NCBI RefSeq assembly: GCF_011058315.1
Contig: NZ_CP049298.1
Location: 2,108,001 to 2,172,000, forward strand
Length of the DNA: 64,000 bases
Origin: Chryseobacterium sp. POL2
GTDB taxonomy: Bacteria > Bacteroidota > Bacteroidia > Flavobacteriales > Weeksellaceae
Direction of reading: 5' to 3'
Part shown: piece by piece, positions 18,715 to 26,311 of the stretch
Layout of the letters: every line of letters starts with the position of its first letter
Numbering within the stretch: position 1 is the stretch's first letter
Position numbers and translations under genes: made by a program
Notes under the pieces: model-generated
What the model was told of the DNA's origin: nothing
Database searches by the model: none
What the model saw: the letters and a program-made list of their open reading frames with translations, nothing else

Positions 18715-20166
18715 ATGATGTTATTACAGCAACAAAAAATGCAATTGAGTTCCTATACTGAGTTGTATGATCTAGTCGTTCCAAAGGAAAATCTACTTCG
18801 TAAAATTAATGAACTGATTGATTTTTCCTTTATCTATGAAGAGCTTTTGAATAAATATTGTTTAAACAATGGGCGCAATGCAGAAAGTCCAGTTCGGATG
18901 TTCAAATATCTGCTTTTGAAAAGCATTTACACCGTTTCTGATATGGATGTGGTGGAGCGATCTAGATATGATATGTCGTTCAAATATTTTTTGGAAATGA
19001 CGCCCGAAGAAGATGTTATTAATCCCAGTTCTCTTACAAAATTCAGAAAATTACGCTTGAAAGACACCGATTTATTGAACCTTTTGATTGGTAAAACCGT
19101 AGCGATTGCTATCGAAAAAGGCATCATCAAATCCAAATCCATTATTGTAGATGCTACGCATACTTTGTCGAGAAGCAACCCATTTTCTAGGATAGAAGTG
19201 CTTCGGGAGCGCTCCAAACTGCTTCGCAAAACCGTTTATCAGTTTGATGAAGAATTTAAAACCAAAATGCCCTCAAAAAATATTGAAAATGATGTAAAGA
19301 AAGAATTGGAGTATTGCCGAGAACTTGAAAAGCGCATTAAAAATGAAGCCTCTATCAGTGAAATCCCTGCAGTAAAGGAAAAATTAAATCTTTTGAAAGA
19401 ATTAGTGGAAGATACTGATGAGCAAATGATTTATTCAAAAGATGCAGATGCTAAAACAGGTCATAAATCTGCTGACAGTTCATTTTTCGGTTACAAAACA
19501 CATATTGCAATGAGTGAAGAGCGGATTATTACGGCAGCTGTGGTAACTTCAGGAGAAAAAGGTGATGGTCCAGAATTGCCACAATTGCTAGAAATAAGTC
19601 AAGAAAACGGAATGGAAGTGGATACGGTTATTGGAGATTCTGCCTATTCTGGAAAAGAAAATCTGAAAATAGCCAGTGCGCAAAACATCAAAGTAGTCGC
19701 TAAATTAAATCCCTCTATTACTCAAGGTTTTCGAAAAGATGAGGATAAATTTGATTATAATAAAGATGCGGACAGATTTGTATGTCCTGCAGGGCATTTG
19801 GCGATACGAAAAGCCCGACAGAACAGAAAAAATGTAGGCAAAAACCAGGTTGACACCTATTATTTTGATACCGAAAAATGTAAAGTTTGTCCTCTAAAAG
19901 AGGCTTGTTACAAAGAAGGAGCAAAATTCAAAACCTACTCGGTTTCCATTAAATCAGACTTGCATCAAGACCAAATGCTTTTTCAAGAAAGCGATGAATA
20001 CAAGGAAAAATCGAAACATCGCTATAAAATAGAAGCCAAAAACAGCGAGCTGAAAAATGTACATGGTTACAATAGAGCCATTGCATATGGCATCGAAAAT
20101 ATGCAAATGCAGGGAGCAATGACTATTTTCGCCGTTAATTTGAAGAGAATACTAAAATTAATGTAG
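18715..20166 (+). CDS. IS1182 family transposase
   Basis: A full-length 483-residue DDE transposase. The N-terminal DUF772-type region has NAESPVRMFKYLLLKSIYTVSD and DVINPSSLTKFRKLRL. Catalytic candidates are Asp146 (SIIVDATHTLSRSNPF), Asp308 (VIGDSAYSGKEN) and Glu440 (YKIEAKNSELKNVHGYNRA). A Cys-rich segment (CPAGH, about 357, and CKVCPLKEAC, 389-398) precedes the last motif, as in many IS1182 members. Two ATGs lie at 18715 and 18718. No frameshift or stop is present, so the element could be active. Confidence 0.95.
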   Translation: MMLLQQQKMQLSSYTELYDLVVPKENLLRKINELIDFSFIYEELLNKYCLNNGRNAESPVRMFKYLLLKSIYTVSDMDVVERSRYDMSFKYFLEMTPEEDVINPSSLTKFRKLRLKDTDLLNLLIGKTVAIAIEKGIIKSKSIIVDATHTLSRSNPFSRIEVLRERSKLLRKTVYQFDEEFKTKMPSKNIENDVKKELEYCRELEKRIKNEASISEIPAVKEKLNLLKELVEDTDEQMIYSKDADAKTGHKSADSSFFGYKTHIAMSEERIITAAVVTSGEKGDGPELPQLLEISQENGMEVDTVIGDSAYSGKENLKIASAQNIKVVAKLNPSITQGFRKDEDKFDYNKDADRFVCPAGHLAIRKARQNRKNVGKNQVDTYYFDTEKCKVCPLKEACYKEGAKFKTYSVSIKSDLHQDQMLFQESDEYKEKSKHRYKIEAKNSELKNVHGYNRAIAYGIENMQMQGAMTIFAVNLKRILKLM

Positions 20167-20258
20167 AGCAATGGTCTCTTAATGCTGTCATTTTATTATA
20201 GATCATCATCGCATTGAAATTAGCGGTAAAAAAATTCCAAAGATTTGAAATCGAAAAA

Positions 20259-20299
20259 AAATAAAAGAGTTTATTGCGCCGCAATAAACTCTTTTATTT
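20259..20299 (-). terminator. Perfect 20-bp hairpin inside the right IS end
   Basis: The arm AAATAAAAGAGTTTATTGCG and its exact complement (20280-20299) flank a single-base loop at 20279. Read on the minus strand the hairpin is followed by a T-rich tract, so it would block transcription entering the element from the DUF4126 side. It may also end transposase transcripts on the plus strand. Confidence 0.75.
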
Positions 20300-20326
20300 A
20301 ACTCAAATTAATGAGGTTTTTCAGTG

Positions 20327-20344
20327 CCCTCAAAAATTCGAGGG
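20327..20344. repeat. Right 18-bp target-site copy flanking the IS
   Basis: CCCTCAAAAATTCGAGGG abuts the right IS end and continues into AGTTTTTTTAT, the T-tract of the original terminator. It has one mismatch to the left copy at 18608-18625. Confidence 0.7.
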
Positions 20345-20351
20345 AGTTTTT

Positions 20352-20960
20352 TTATATATAATCAGCATCTTCAAGATTAGGCGCTTTCTTTCGAAATTTA
20401 TTCCATATTTTCCTACCATAAATGATGACTAAAATAACCAAACCAATCGCGAAAATAAATGCTAAAACAGGTAAGGCCAAAGCAAATATCGACATCACAC
20501 TTGCACCTGCGGTTTCTGTCGTAGCAACTAGGTGATTTCCTACACCACCCGTTGTTGCGGTCGAAGCGACACGCGTGCCAGCAAACCCAGAAGCTATCGT
20601 GGCCGCCGTTCCCCCACCTGCTATCAAAGCCAAAGCCCATTCTGAAACACCTCCAATTTCCATGAACTGCGAAGCAAACAATACCGAACCTGCAACAGTC
20701 GCCAACGGTATGGAAATACTATCCAAAACATTATCAATATAAGGAATGTAATAAGCCAATATTTCAACTATTGTGGCTACGCCAGTCGTGATAAGCGCAG
20801 GCAAAGAAGCCAACCATTCAAAATTATCGTTGGCAGGAATCCAATGAAAATAAGATGCTAAACTTACAGCAAACATCGGTAGAAAAACCCGGAACCCCGT
20901 TGCTGCAGCCAAACCAACGCCCACAAAAGCACTGATGATATAAGGGAAAATGTCGGACAT
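20352..20960 (-). CDS. DUF4126 membrane protein
   Basis: A 202-residue protein with about four to five hydrophobic segments (near 5-35, 48-70, 82-100, 107-130, 155-188). It carries the DUF4126 hallmark GLAAATGFRVFLPMFAVSLASY (16-37), and its C-terminus is charged. The family function is unknown; small-membrane transporter-like roles have been guessed. It converges on the DUF5689 gene, and its terminator now carries the IS insertion. Confidence 0.85.
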   Translation of the reverse strand: MSDIFPYIISAFVGVGLAAATGFRVFLPMFAVSLASYFHWIPANDNFEWLASLPALITTGVATIVEILAYYIPYIDNVLDSISIPLATVAGSVLFASQFMEIGGVSEWALALIAGGGTAATIASGFAGTRVASTATTGGVGNHLVATTETAGASVMSIFALALPVLAFIFAIGLVILVIIYGRKIWNKFRKKAPNLEDADYI

Positions 20961-21013
20961 AGTTTTATTTTTAAGATTCTAAATCTACAAAAACTATGCA
21001 AAGTTTTTCAAAA

Positions 21014-21376
21014 TTATTTTTTGGAATTGAGTAAAGTATTTAACTCTTGTTCAAGCGATTGGTATTTATCTGGCATATTTCTAGACACCCAAAACAACAT
21101 AATAGAAGCTTTCTCTCCGAACAATTCTACAAACAGACTTTTGTTATGGCGGTAGTATTCTCGCAATAATCTTTTTAGTCTATTGCGGTCAACTGCACTT
21201 TTAAAAAACTTTTTTGAAACAGAAACACCAACTTTAGTGTTAGAAAAATCGGCGTTAGATTTTAACACAATTAACCTTACACTTCCAGAAGATATCCATT
21301 TACCTTTATTAAAAAGTGAATCGATTTCGGATTTCGATTTTAATTTCTCCGATTTTGGATATTGGAAGTTTGTCAT
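21014..21376 (-). CDS. rnpA: Ribonuclease P protein component
   Basis: The protein subunit of RNase P, which supports M1 RNA in trimming tRNA 5' ends. The 120 residues show LKSKSEIDSLFNKGKWI, GVSVSKKFFKSAVDRNRLKRLLREYYR (the RNR motif that contacts RNA) and the expected basic character. rpmH and yidC, often adjacent in other phyla, are absent here. The gene instead follows tcdA by 3 bp on the same strand. Confidence 0.96.
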   Translation of the reverse strand: MTNFQYPKSEKLKSKSEIDSLFNKGKWISSGSVRLIVLKSNADFSNTKVGVSVSKKFFKSAVDRNRLKRLLREYYRHNKSLFVELFGEKASIMLFWVSRNMPDKYQSLEQELNTLLNSKK

Positions 21377-21379
21377 ATA

Positions 21380-22105
21380 TTATTTTCGTCCTGTTAAACT
21401 GTTGATTACTTCTGCGGCTGCATAGAGTCCAAACAACGCTGGAATATAACTTATGGTGCCATAAAAAGATTTTTTAAAATTGCTTCCGTCTGTTAGTTTT
21501 AGGCTGTTTTCATCCTGAATTTCTGTCGAGAAAACACATCGAAAACCTTTGGTAACACCTTCTTTTTTTAAGCGTTTTCTAACTTGCTTGGCGAGAAGAC
21601 AATTATTGGTTTTGCTGATATCGCGCACCATGACTTTGCTGGGATCCACCTTACCTCCAGCACCCATCGCAGAGACTAATTTAATTTTATTTCGGCGACA
21701 GGTTTTTATTAAACTCAATTTAGGTGTCAGCGAGTCGATGCAATCCAATACATAATCAAATTTCTCCGAAACAACAAGCTCTTCCATTCGTTCTGGACTA
21801 AGAAACTCGTTGATACGAACTAAATCCAGTTTTGGGTTAATATCCATAAGTCGGTCGCCTACAACATCTATCTTGTGCTTCCCAACTGTCGAATGCAGAG
21901 CTGGCAATTGCCGGTTAACATTTGTAATATCAACAGTATCGCCGTCTGCAATATGCAAATGTCCAACACCCGCTCTGGCTAAAAACTCCGCTGCAAAAGA
22001 CCCTACGCCTCCTAATCCTACAATCAATATTTTTGCATTATTCAGAAGATGGAGACCTTCCTCTTTCAATAAAAGTTCTGTCCGTTCTAGCCAAATTTCA
22101 CTCAT
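21380..22105 (-). CDS. tcdA: tRNA threonylcarbamoyladenosine dehydratase (TcdA/CsdL, ThiF family)
   Basis: E1-like enzyme that uses ATP to cyclise t6A37 to ct6A in ANN-decoding tRNAs. The 241 residues carry the nucleotide-binding GLGGVGSFAAE (30-40), the ThiF signature DGDTVDITNVNRQLPA, VLDCIDSLTPKLSLI and SAMGAGGKVDP (144-154). The family-typical FRCVFSTE follows near 187. It overlaps the upstream TatD gene by 8 bp, so they are probably translationally coupled. Confidence 0.93.
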   Translation of the reverse strand: MSEIWLERTELLLKEEGLHLLNNAKILIVGLGGVGSFAAEFLARAGVGHLHIADGDTVDITNVNRQLPALHSTVGKHKIDVVGDRLMDINPKLDLVRINEFLSPERMEELVVSEKFDYVLDCIDSLTPKLSLIKTCRRNKIKLVSAMGAGGKVDPSKVMVRDISKTNNCLLAKQVRKRLKKEGVTKGFRCVFSTEIQDENSLKLTDGSNFKKSFYGTISYIPALFGLYAAAEVINSLTGRK

Positions 22106-22724
22106 TTTTAAAAATAAAATTTAAATTCTTCTGTATTAGATTTTGTAATTCTGAAATCTCAATATTTTTCAGCAAAGCGGCTTGTTGAAAAATTTCAGAA
22201 ATACCGATATCCGAAATATCCGTTTCAAGAAAAAAACGATCCGCGGGACAATCTCTAAAAACAGATTGCAAAGATAGGTTTTCCAACAAAGATTTTCCAA
22301 AACTTAGATAAAAACCATGAGTTAATAATGATTTAGCGATATTTTCTTTTTTATTAAACCCATGGACAATCATTGGTACTTTTGCATATTTTGAAAACCG
22401 CAACAATTCGGCATGTTTTCGAACACAATGGATAATGACGGGTTTTTTAATATCATTTGCAATCTGTATCTGAGTTTTAAAAACCTTTTGTTGCAACTCC
22501 TCATCAATCTTTACCAAAGCATCTAGCCCACATTCGCCAATCGCAAGACAATTTTTATCTTTTGCTTTTTCTTTTATCCAGTCCAACAATTTGGGATAAT
22601 CTTTGTCAATGTCTTTGGGATGAAGTCCTACGGAAAAACATTTGAAATCGTCATTAGAAAACAAATCCAAATTATAAATCCCGAAGCGCCCCGAATGATG
22701 GTGATGAAAATCAAAAAAATCCAT
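22098..22724 (-). CDS. TatD-family metal-dependent hydrolase (short form)
   Basis: A TIM-barrel metal-dependent hydrolase related to TatD DNases. Metal-ligand motifs appear in order: the N-terminal HxH in DFHHHHSGRFG, Glu in IGECGLD, His in VIIHCVRKH, His in IVHGFNKK and the late Asp in FLETDIS. At 208 residues it is shorter than classical TatD (about 255-260) and has a condensed C-terminal half, as is common in Bacteroidota. Substrate is unknown; DNA 3' ends are the usual suggestion. Its 3' end overlaps tcdA by 8 bp. Confidence 0.88.
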   Translation of the reverse strand: MDFFDFHHHHSGRFGIYNLDLFSNDDFKCFSVGLHPKDIDKDYPKLLDWIKEKAKDKNCLAIGECGLDALVKIDEELQQKVFKTQIQIANDIKKPVIIHCVRKHAELLRFSKYAKVPMIVHGFNKKENIAKSLLTHGFYLSFGKSLLENLSLQSVFRDCPADRFFLETDISDIGISEIFQQAALLKNIEISELQNLIQKNLNFIFKNE

Positions 22725-22798
22725 AATTCAAAGATAATTTAATGAATTGAAACCGAACTTGTTCCAATCAAAAAAAATAACTTATTTTTACAATCAAT

Positions 22799-23434
22799 AT
22801 GGTTAAGAAGAAATTCACGGATAAGCAGAAAAAAATCTTGGATGTCGCAGAAGAACTTATCGCGATAAAAGGTTTTGACGCCACTTCTGTGCGTGACATA
22901 TGCAGCAAGGCAAACATCAATGTGGCGATGATTTCGTATTACTTTGGGTCCAAAGAAAAAATGATGTCTTTTTTATATCAGTACCGCGTGCAACGATCCA
23001 AAGAAAATTTCTCAGAATTTGCCGAAACCATCAAAGATGGTAAAGCGGAAATGCAAATGAAGGAGATCATTAATTATATTGTCGGATTATTTTTCAAATA
23101 CAATTATTTCCACGGTTTCGTAACACAAGAGATTCGCGTCAACGATTTAATAAAAGACGACTTATTAGACTTTTATAACATTTGTGTCACTCGATTTGAA
23201 GACATTATAAAAAAAGGTATTGTGACAGGAGTTTTCCATAATGCACCAAAATCCGAAGACATTCTTACAAACATTATCGGCTCCACACTTTTTGTGATTC
23301 GTAATAAAAATTTTTATGAGTTATATTTACCTAGCACCACAGAAAAAAACTATTTAATTGAAGCAGAAAAAAAAGTAAAATCCAATCTTTTGCAAACAAC
23401 TTTTGCACTTCTAGGCTATGAGTTGTATGCATAA
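22799..23434 (+). CDS. TetR/AcrR family transcriptional regulator
   Basis: A 211-residue repressor-type protein. The N-terminal HTH (about 8-60) reads KKILDVAEELIAIKGFDATSV then RDICSKANINVAMISYYFGSKEKMMSFLY, a textbook TetR recognition helix. The C-terminal ligand-binding half is helical and not assignable to a ligand. It diverges from the TatD gene and is not followed by an efflux operon, so the target is not obvious. bamD starts 144 bp downstream with its own -7 box. Confidence 0.93.
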   Translation: MVKKKFTDKQKKILDVAEELIAIKGFDATSVRDICSKANINVAMISYYFGSKEKMMSFLYQYRVQRSKENFSEFAETIKDGKAEMQMKEIINYIVGLFFKYNYFHGFVTQEIRVNDLIKDDLLDFYNICVTRFEDIIKKGIVTGVFHNAPKSEDILTNIIGSTLFVIRNKNFYELYLPSTTEKNYLIEAEKKVKSNLLQTTFALLGYELYA

Positions 23435-23530
23435 TTATTTTTAATCTAAAAAATTCTGTAAATAAAGATAATTTCTGAGCGTCAAACGTTAATATTATCA
23501 TAATAATAAATCCTGTTATCAAAAAAGTTT

Positions 23531-23538
23531 TATTTTTG
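23531..23538 (+). promoter_or_regulatory. Candidate -7 box of bamD
   Basis: TATTTTTG matches TAnnTTTG and lies 41 bp before the bamD ATG. No clear -33 element at 17-19 bp. Confidence 0.4.
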
Positions 23539-23578
23539 CAAATCGTAACGTTGAACTTGTCAACATTACATCATCCTT

Positions 23579-24568
23579 ATGAAGAAATTAATTATTGTTG
23601 CGCTAGCATCAAGCCTTATATTATCATGTAATCGCGAAATGGATCGTGCGCTAAAAAGTGCCGACAAAGATTACATCTTGAAAACTGCAAATGAAAAATT
23701 TGCAAAGAAAAAATGGAGCGATGCTATTGCTTTATACGAGAGGGTTTCTAACCTTGTCGCTGGTACAGACGAATTCCCGAATGTAGGATTCAACACCGCA
23801 TTTGCTAATTATTACGACAAAAATTACAAATTGGCTGGACATCAGTTCAAAAACTTTGCCGTATCTTTCCCACAAGACCCACGTCGTGAAGAAGCCGCTT
23901 ACATGTCCGCAATATGCTACTATCAGGGCTCTTACGACTACAACTTGGACCAAACCAATACGCAATCAGCAATTAATGAACTTCAGGAATTCTTGAATAA
24001 TTATCCAGATTCTGAACGTTCTAAAAACATCCAAACCATGTTGGACGAATTAGGCTATAAGTTAGAGTTCAAAGCTTATGAAAATGCACGTCAGTATTTC
24101 AAAATGGGAGAATATCTTGCTGCAGACGTTGCATTTGACAATGTTTTGGAAGATTTTCCAGCAACAAAACTTAGAGCAAAAATTTTAGATTTTAAAATGA
24201 AGTCTAAATATGAACTGGCCTTGTTTTCAATGCCAGAAAAAAAGAAAGATCGTTTAGACAATGCAATTGCCTATACCAAAACAATTGAAAAAGAACTTCC
24301 CAATACCGATTATGCTAAAACAGCTTTAGCTTTTAGACCAAAATTGGAGGAAGAAAAAGTAAAATTCGAAAAATTGGTTGCAGATGCTGAAAAAAGACAA
24401 GCAGAATTCGCGGCCAAACAAAAAGCTGAAGAAGAAAAAAATGCCGCTAAAGACCAACTGAAAAAAGAAGAAAAAGAACAAGATGCTACCCAAAGAAGCA
24501 TCGAAAAAGCGAGAAAAGACAGCGCTACAGTTAGTGATCCTAACTCGACTTTCAGAATAAGAAGATAA
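23579..24568 (+). CDS. bamD: Outer membrane protein assembly factor BamD
   Basis: Lipoprotein component of the BAM complex that inserts beta-barrel proteins into the outer membrane. The signal peptide ends with a lipobox (LILSC, Cys17), followed by TPR-like helices with KKWSDAIALYERV, HQFKNFAVSFPQDPRREEAAYM, INELQEFLNNYPDSERSKNIQ and a fourth repeat near ADVAFDNVLEDFPATKLR. At 329 residues it is longer than E. coli BamD (245): the C-terminal 75 residues form a highly charged, Lys/Glu/Ala-rich probable coiled coil (about 255-315). rpoZ follows after 34 bp with its own -7 box. Confidence 0.93.
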   Translation: MKKLIIVALASSLILSCNREMDRALKSADKDYILKTANEKFAKKKWSDAIALYERVSNLVAGTDEFPNVGFNTAFANYYDKNYKLAGHQFKNFAVSFPQDPRREEAAYMSAICYYQGSYDYNLDQTNTQSAINELQEFLNNYPDSERSKNIQTMLDELGYKLEFKAYENARQYFKMGEYLAADVAFDNVLEDFPATKLRAKILDFKMKSKYELALFSMPEKKKDRLDNAIAYTKTIEKELPNTDYAKTALAFRPKLEEEKVKFEKLVADAEKRQAEFAAKQKAEEEKNAAKDQLKKEEKEQDATQRSIEKARKDSATVSDPNSTFRIRR

Positions 24569-24572
24569 TTCG

Positions 24573-24580
24573 TATATTTG
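24573..24580 (+). promoter_or_regulatory. Candidate -7 box of the rpoZ-like gene
   Basis: TATATTTG (TAnnTTTG) sits 22 bp before the rpoZ ATG, just past the bamD stop, giving a start site about 15 nt upstream of the ATG. Confidence 0.45.
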
Positions 24581-24602
24581 CAAATCTAAATAATTTCGCA
24601 CA

Positions 24603-24926
24603 ATGAGTGTAAAAGATACTAATGCGCAGGTTAATACCATTACCTACGACAGAAACAAAATCGAAAACAAAGTAGGCAGCATCTACGAAGCCATCGTTAT
24701 TATGGGCAAAAGAGCGGAGCAAATAAATGCTGAAATCCGCACGGAGCTTCACAATAAACTGGATGAATTTGCAGTGCACAACTCTACTTTGGAAGAAGTT
24801 TTTGAAAATAGAGAACAAATCGAAATCTCTAAACATTACGAAAAACTTCCGAAACCTACATCTATCGCTATTCAAGAATGGCTAGATGATGAAATCTACT
24901 TCAGAGAAACTGGAGAGAAAAACTAA
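24603..24926 (+). CDS. rpoZ: DNA-directed RNA polymerase omega subunit (Rpb6-like)
   Basis: Small RNA polymerase subunit that chaperones beta-prime. The 107 residues match the Bacteroidota omega/Rpb6-type protein: NKVGSIYEAIVIMGKRAEQINAEIR corresponds to the conserved helix pair of omega, and it ends in a Glu/Lys-rich tail. The sequence is divergent from E. coli RpoZ, as is usual for the phylum. A perfect terminator follows at 24950. Confidence 0.88.
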   Translation: MSVKDTNAQVNTITYDRNKIENKVGSIYEAIVIMGKRAEQINAEIRTELHNKLDEFAVHNSTLEEVFENREQIEISKHYEKLPKPTSIAIQEWLDDEIYFRETGEKN

Positions 24927-24949
24927 AAGAATACATCTTTAGATAAACA

Positions 24950-24979
24950 AAAACCACAGAATATTCTGTGGTTTTGCTA
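24950..24979. terminator. Terminator after rpoZ
   Basis: AAAACCACAGAAT is followed directly by its exact complement ATTCTGTGGTTTT (24963-24975). The T-tract is short, so termination efficiency is uncertain. Confidence 0.7.
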
Positions 24980-25000
24980 TTTTATTTTTTGATATTTTTG
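24973..25000 (+). promoter_or_regulatory. Candidate promoter of coaBC
   Basis: TTTG (24973-24976), a 16-bp spacer and TATTTTTG (24993-25000) make one of the better -33/-7 pairs in the window. The -33 element overlaps the last bases of the rpoZ terminator stem. Start of transcription is predicted about 16 nt before the coaBC ATG. Confidence 0.55.
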
Positions 25001-25020
25001 TTAAGTTAAAAATCACGGAT

Positions 25021-26226
25021 ATGACTCTTTCTGGAAAGAAAATTTTACTCGGAATTACTGGTGGCATCGCAGCCTACAAAATGAATTATCTTGTAAGAGA
25101 ACTCCTAAAAAAAGGAGCAGAAGTACAAGTTGTTTTAAGCCAAGCCGCAACAGATTTTGTAAGCCCTTTGACACTTTCCACACTTTCCCAAAAGCCAGCA
25201 TTGGTCGATTTTTACAACCAAGATAAAACATGGAATAATCATGTTGATTTAGCACTTTGGGCAGATCTTCTTTTAATTGCGCCTTGTACAGCCAACACAA
25301 TGGCGAAGATGACAACTGGCCTTTGCGACAATCTTCTCATGGCGATTTATATGTCCGCAAAATGCCCTGTAATGATAGCACCTGCTATGGATTTGGATAT
25401 GTATCAACATCCTTCTACGCTTAAAAATATGGCAACATTAGAAAGTTTTAATCATACAATTATTCCTGCTGAATTTGGTGAATTGGCGAGCGGTCTAGTT
25501 GGACAAGGCCGTTTGGCAGAAAACGATACAATTTTAAAACATATTCAATCTATTATTGAAAAAGAATCTGAAGATCAAAAATTAAAAGGAAAGATTGTCC
25601 TTATCACCGCTGGTCCAACTTACGAAAACATTGATCCAGTCCGTTTCATCGGAAACCACTCATCAGGGAAAATGGGTTATGCCCTGGCCGAAGAAGCGGC
25701 TTCCCGTGGTGCAAAAGTGATTTTAGTTTCGGGACCATCCCAACTAAAACCACAACACGACAATATAGAACTGCATCGTATAACGTCGGCTCAACAGATG
25801 TACGACGAAGTTTTCAAATATTACGAAAAAGTCGATATTGCCATTGCCAGCGCTGCCGTTGCAGACTATGCGCCAAAAACTATTGCTAAAGAAAAAATCA
25901 AAAAAAGCGACTCGGAATTTAGTATTGAATTGGTCAAAAATAAAGATATTCTTTTGCAAATGGGAAAAGAAAAACACCATCAGTTTTTGGTTGGTTTTGC
26001 TTTAGAAACTCAGAATGAAGAGGAAAATGCTTTAGCAAAACTGGAGAAAAAAAATCTGGATATGATTGTTCTTAACTCATTAAGAGATGAAGGTGCAGGT
26101 TTCCAAAACGACACCAACAAAGTCAAAATTTTTACAAAAGATGAAAAAAAGGTATTCGATCTCAAATCTAAAGAAGATGTTGCGGTCGATATTCTCAACT
26201 TGGTGGAAGAAAAATTAAAACTTTAA
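25021..26226 (+). CDS. coaBC: Bifunctional phosphopantothenoylcysteine decarboxylase / phosphopantothenate-cysteine ligase
   Basis: Performs two steps of coenzyme A synthesis: ligation of cysteine to phosphopantothenate (CoaB, C-terminal) and FMN-dependent decarboxylation (CoaC, N-terminal). The 401 residues have the flavoprotein start LLGITGGIAAYK, catalytic His74 in NHVDLALWADLLLIAPCTANT, and the CoaB part with ITAGPTYENIDPVRFIGNHSSGKMGYALAEEA. Two CoaC residues differ from E. coli: the PxMNxxMW motif reads PAMDLDMY (Asp124 instead of Asn) and the substrate-clamp Cys is Ser157 (LASGLVGQGR). The frame is intact. Confidence 0.96.
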   Translation: MTLSGKKILLGITGGIAAYKMNYLVRELLKKGAEVQVVLSQAATDFVSPLTLSTLSQKPALVDFYNQDKTWNNHVDLALWADLLLIAPCTANTMAKMTTGLCDNLLMAIYMSAKCPVMIAPAMDLDMYQHPSTLKNMATLESFNHTIIPAEFGELASGLVGQGRLAENDTILKHIQSIIEKESEDQKLKGKIVLITAGPTYENIDPVRFIGNHSSGKMGYALAEEAASRGAKVILVSGPSQLKPQHDNIELHRITSAQQMYDEVFKYYEKVDIAIASAAVADYAPKTIAKEKIKKSDSEFSIELVKNKDILLQMGKEKHHQFLVGFALETQNEEENALAKLEKKNLDMIVLNSLRDEGAGFQNDTNKVKIFTKDEKKVFDLKSKEDVAVDILNLVEEKLKL

Positions 26227-26311
26227 GCTTTTTACATAAGAAAGCCTTGTTTTCAGCGTTTTTTATTCAATCTAAAAGTGTATTTTTACGTTTCAAAGTT
26301 TAATTATCAGA

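Larger units (their letters stand above)
18626..20326 (+). mobile_element. IS1182-family insertion sequence, 1.7 kb, intact
   Basis: Bounded by terminal inverted repeats beginning CACTGAAAAA on the left and ending TTTTTCAGTG on the right. If the outer GAGGG/CCCTC is counted, the identity is 15 bp (18621-18635 against 20317-20331). It holds one full-length transposase. Hairpins near both ends (18643-18682 and 20259-20299) have T-tracts oriented to stop transcription entering from outside. It sits in the terminator palindrome between two convergent genes, flanked by near-identical 18-bp palindromic copies, which fits an IS1182-type preference for stem-loop targets. No passenger gene is present. 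Confidence 0.88.
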
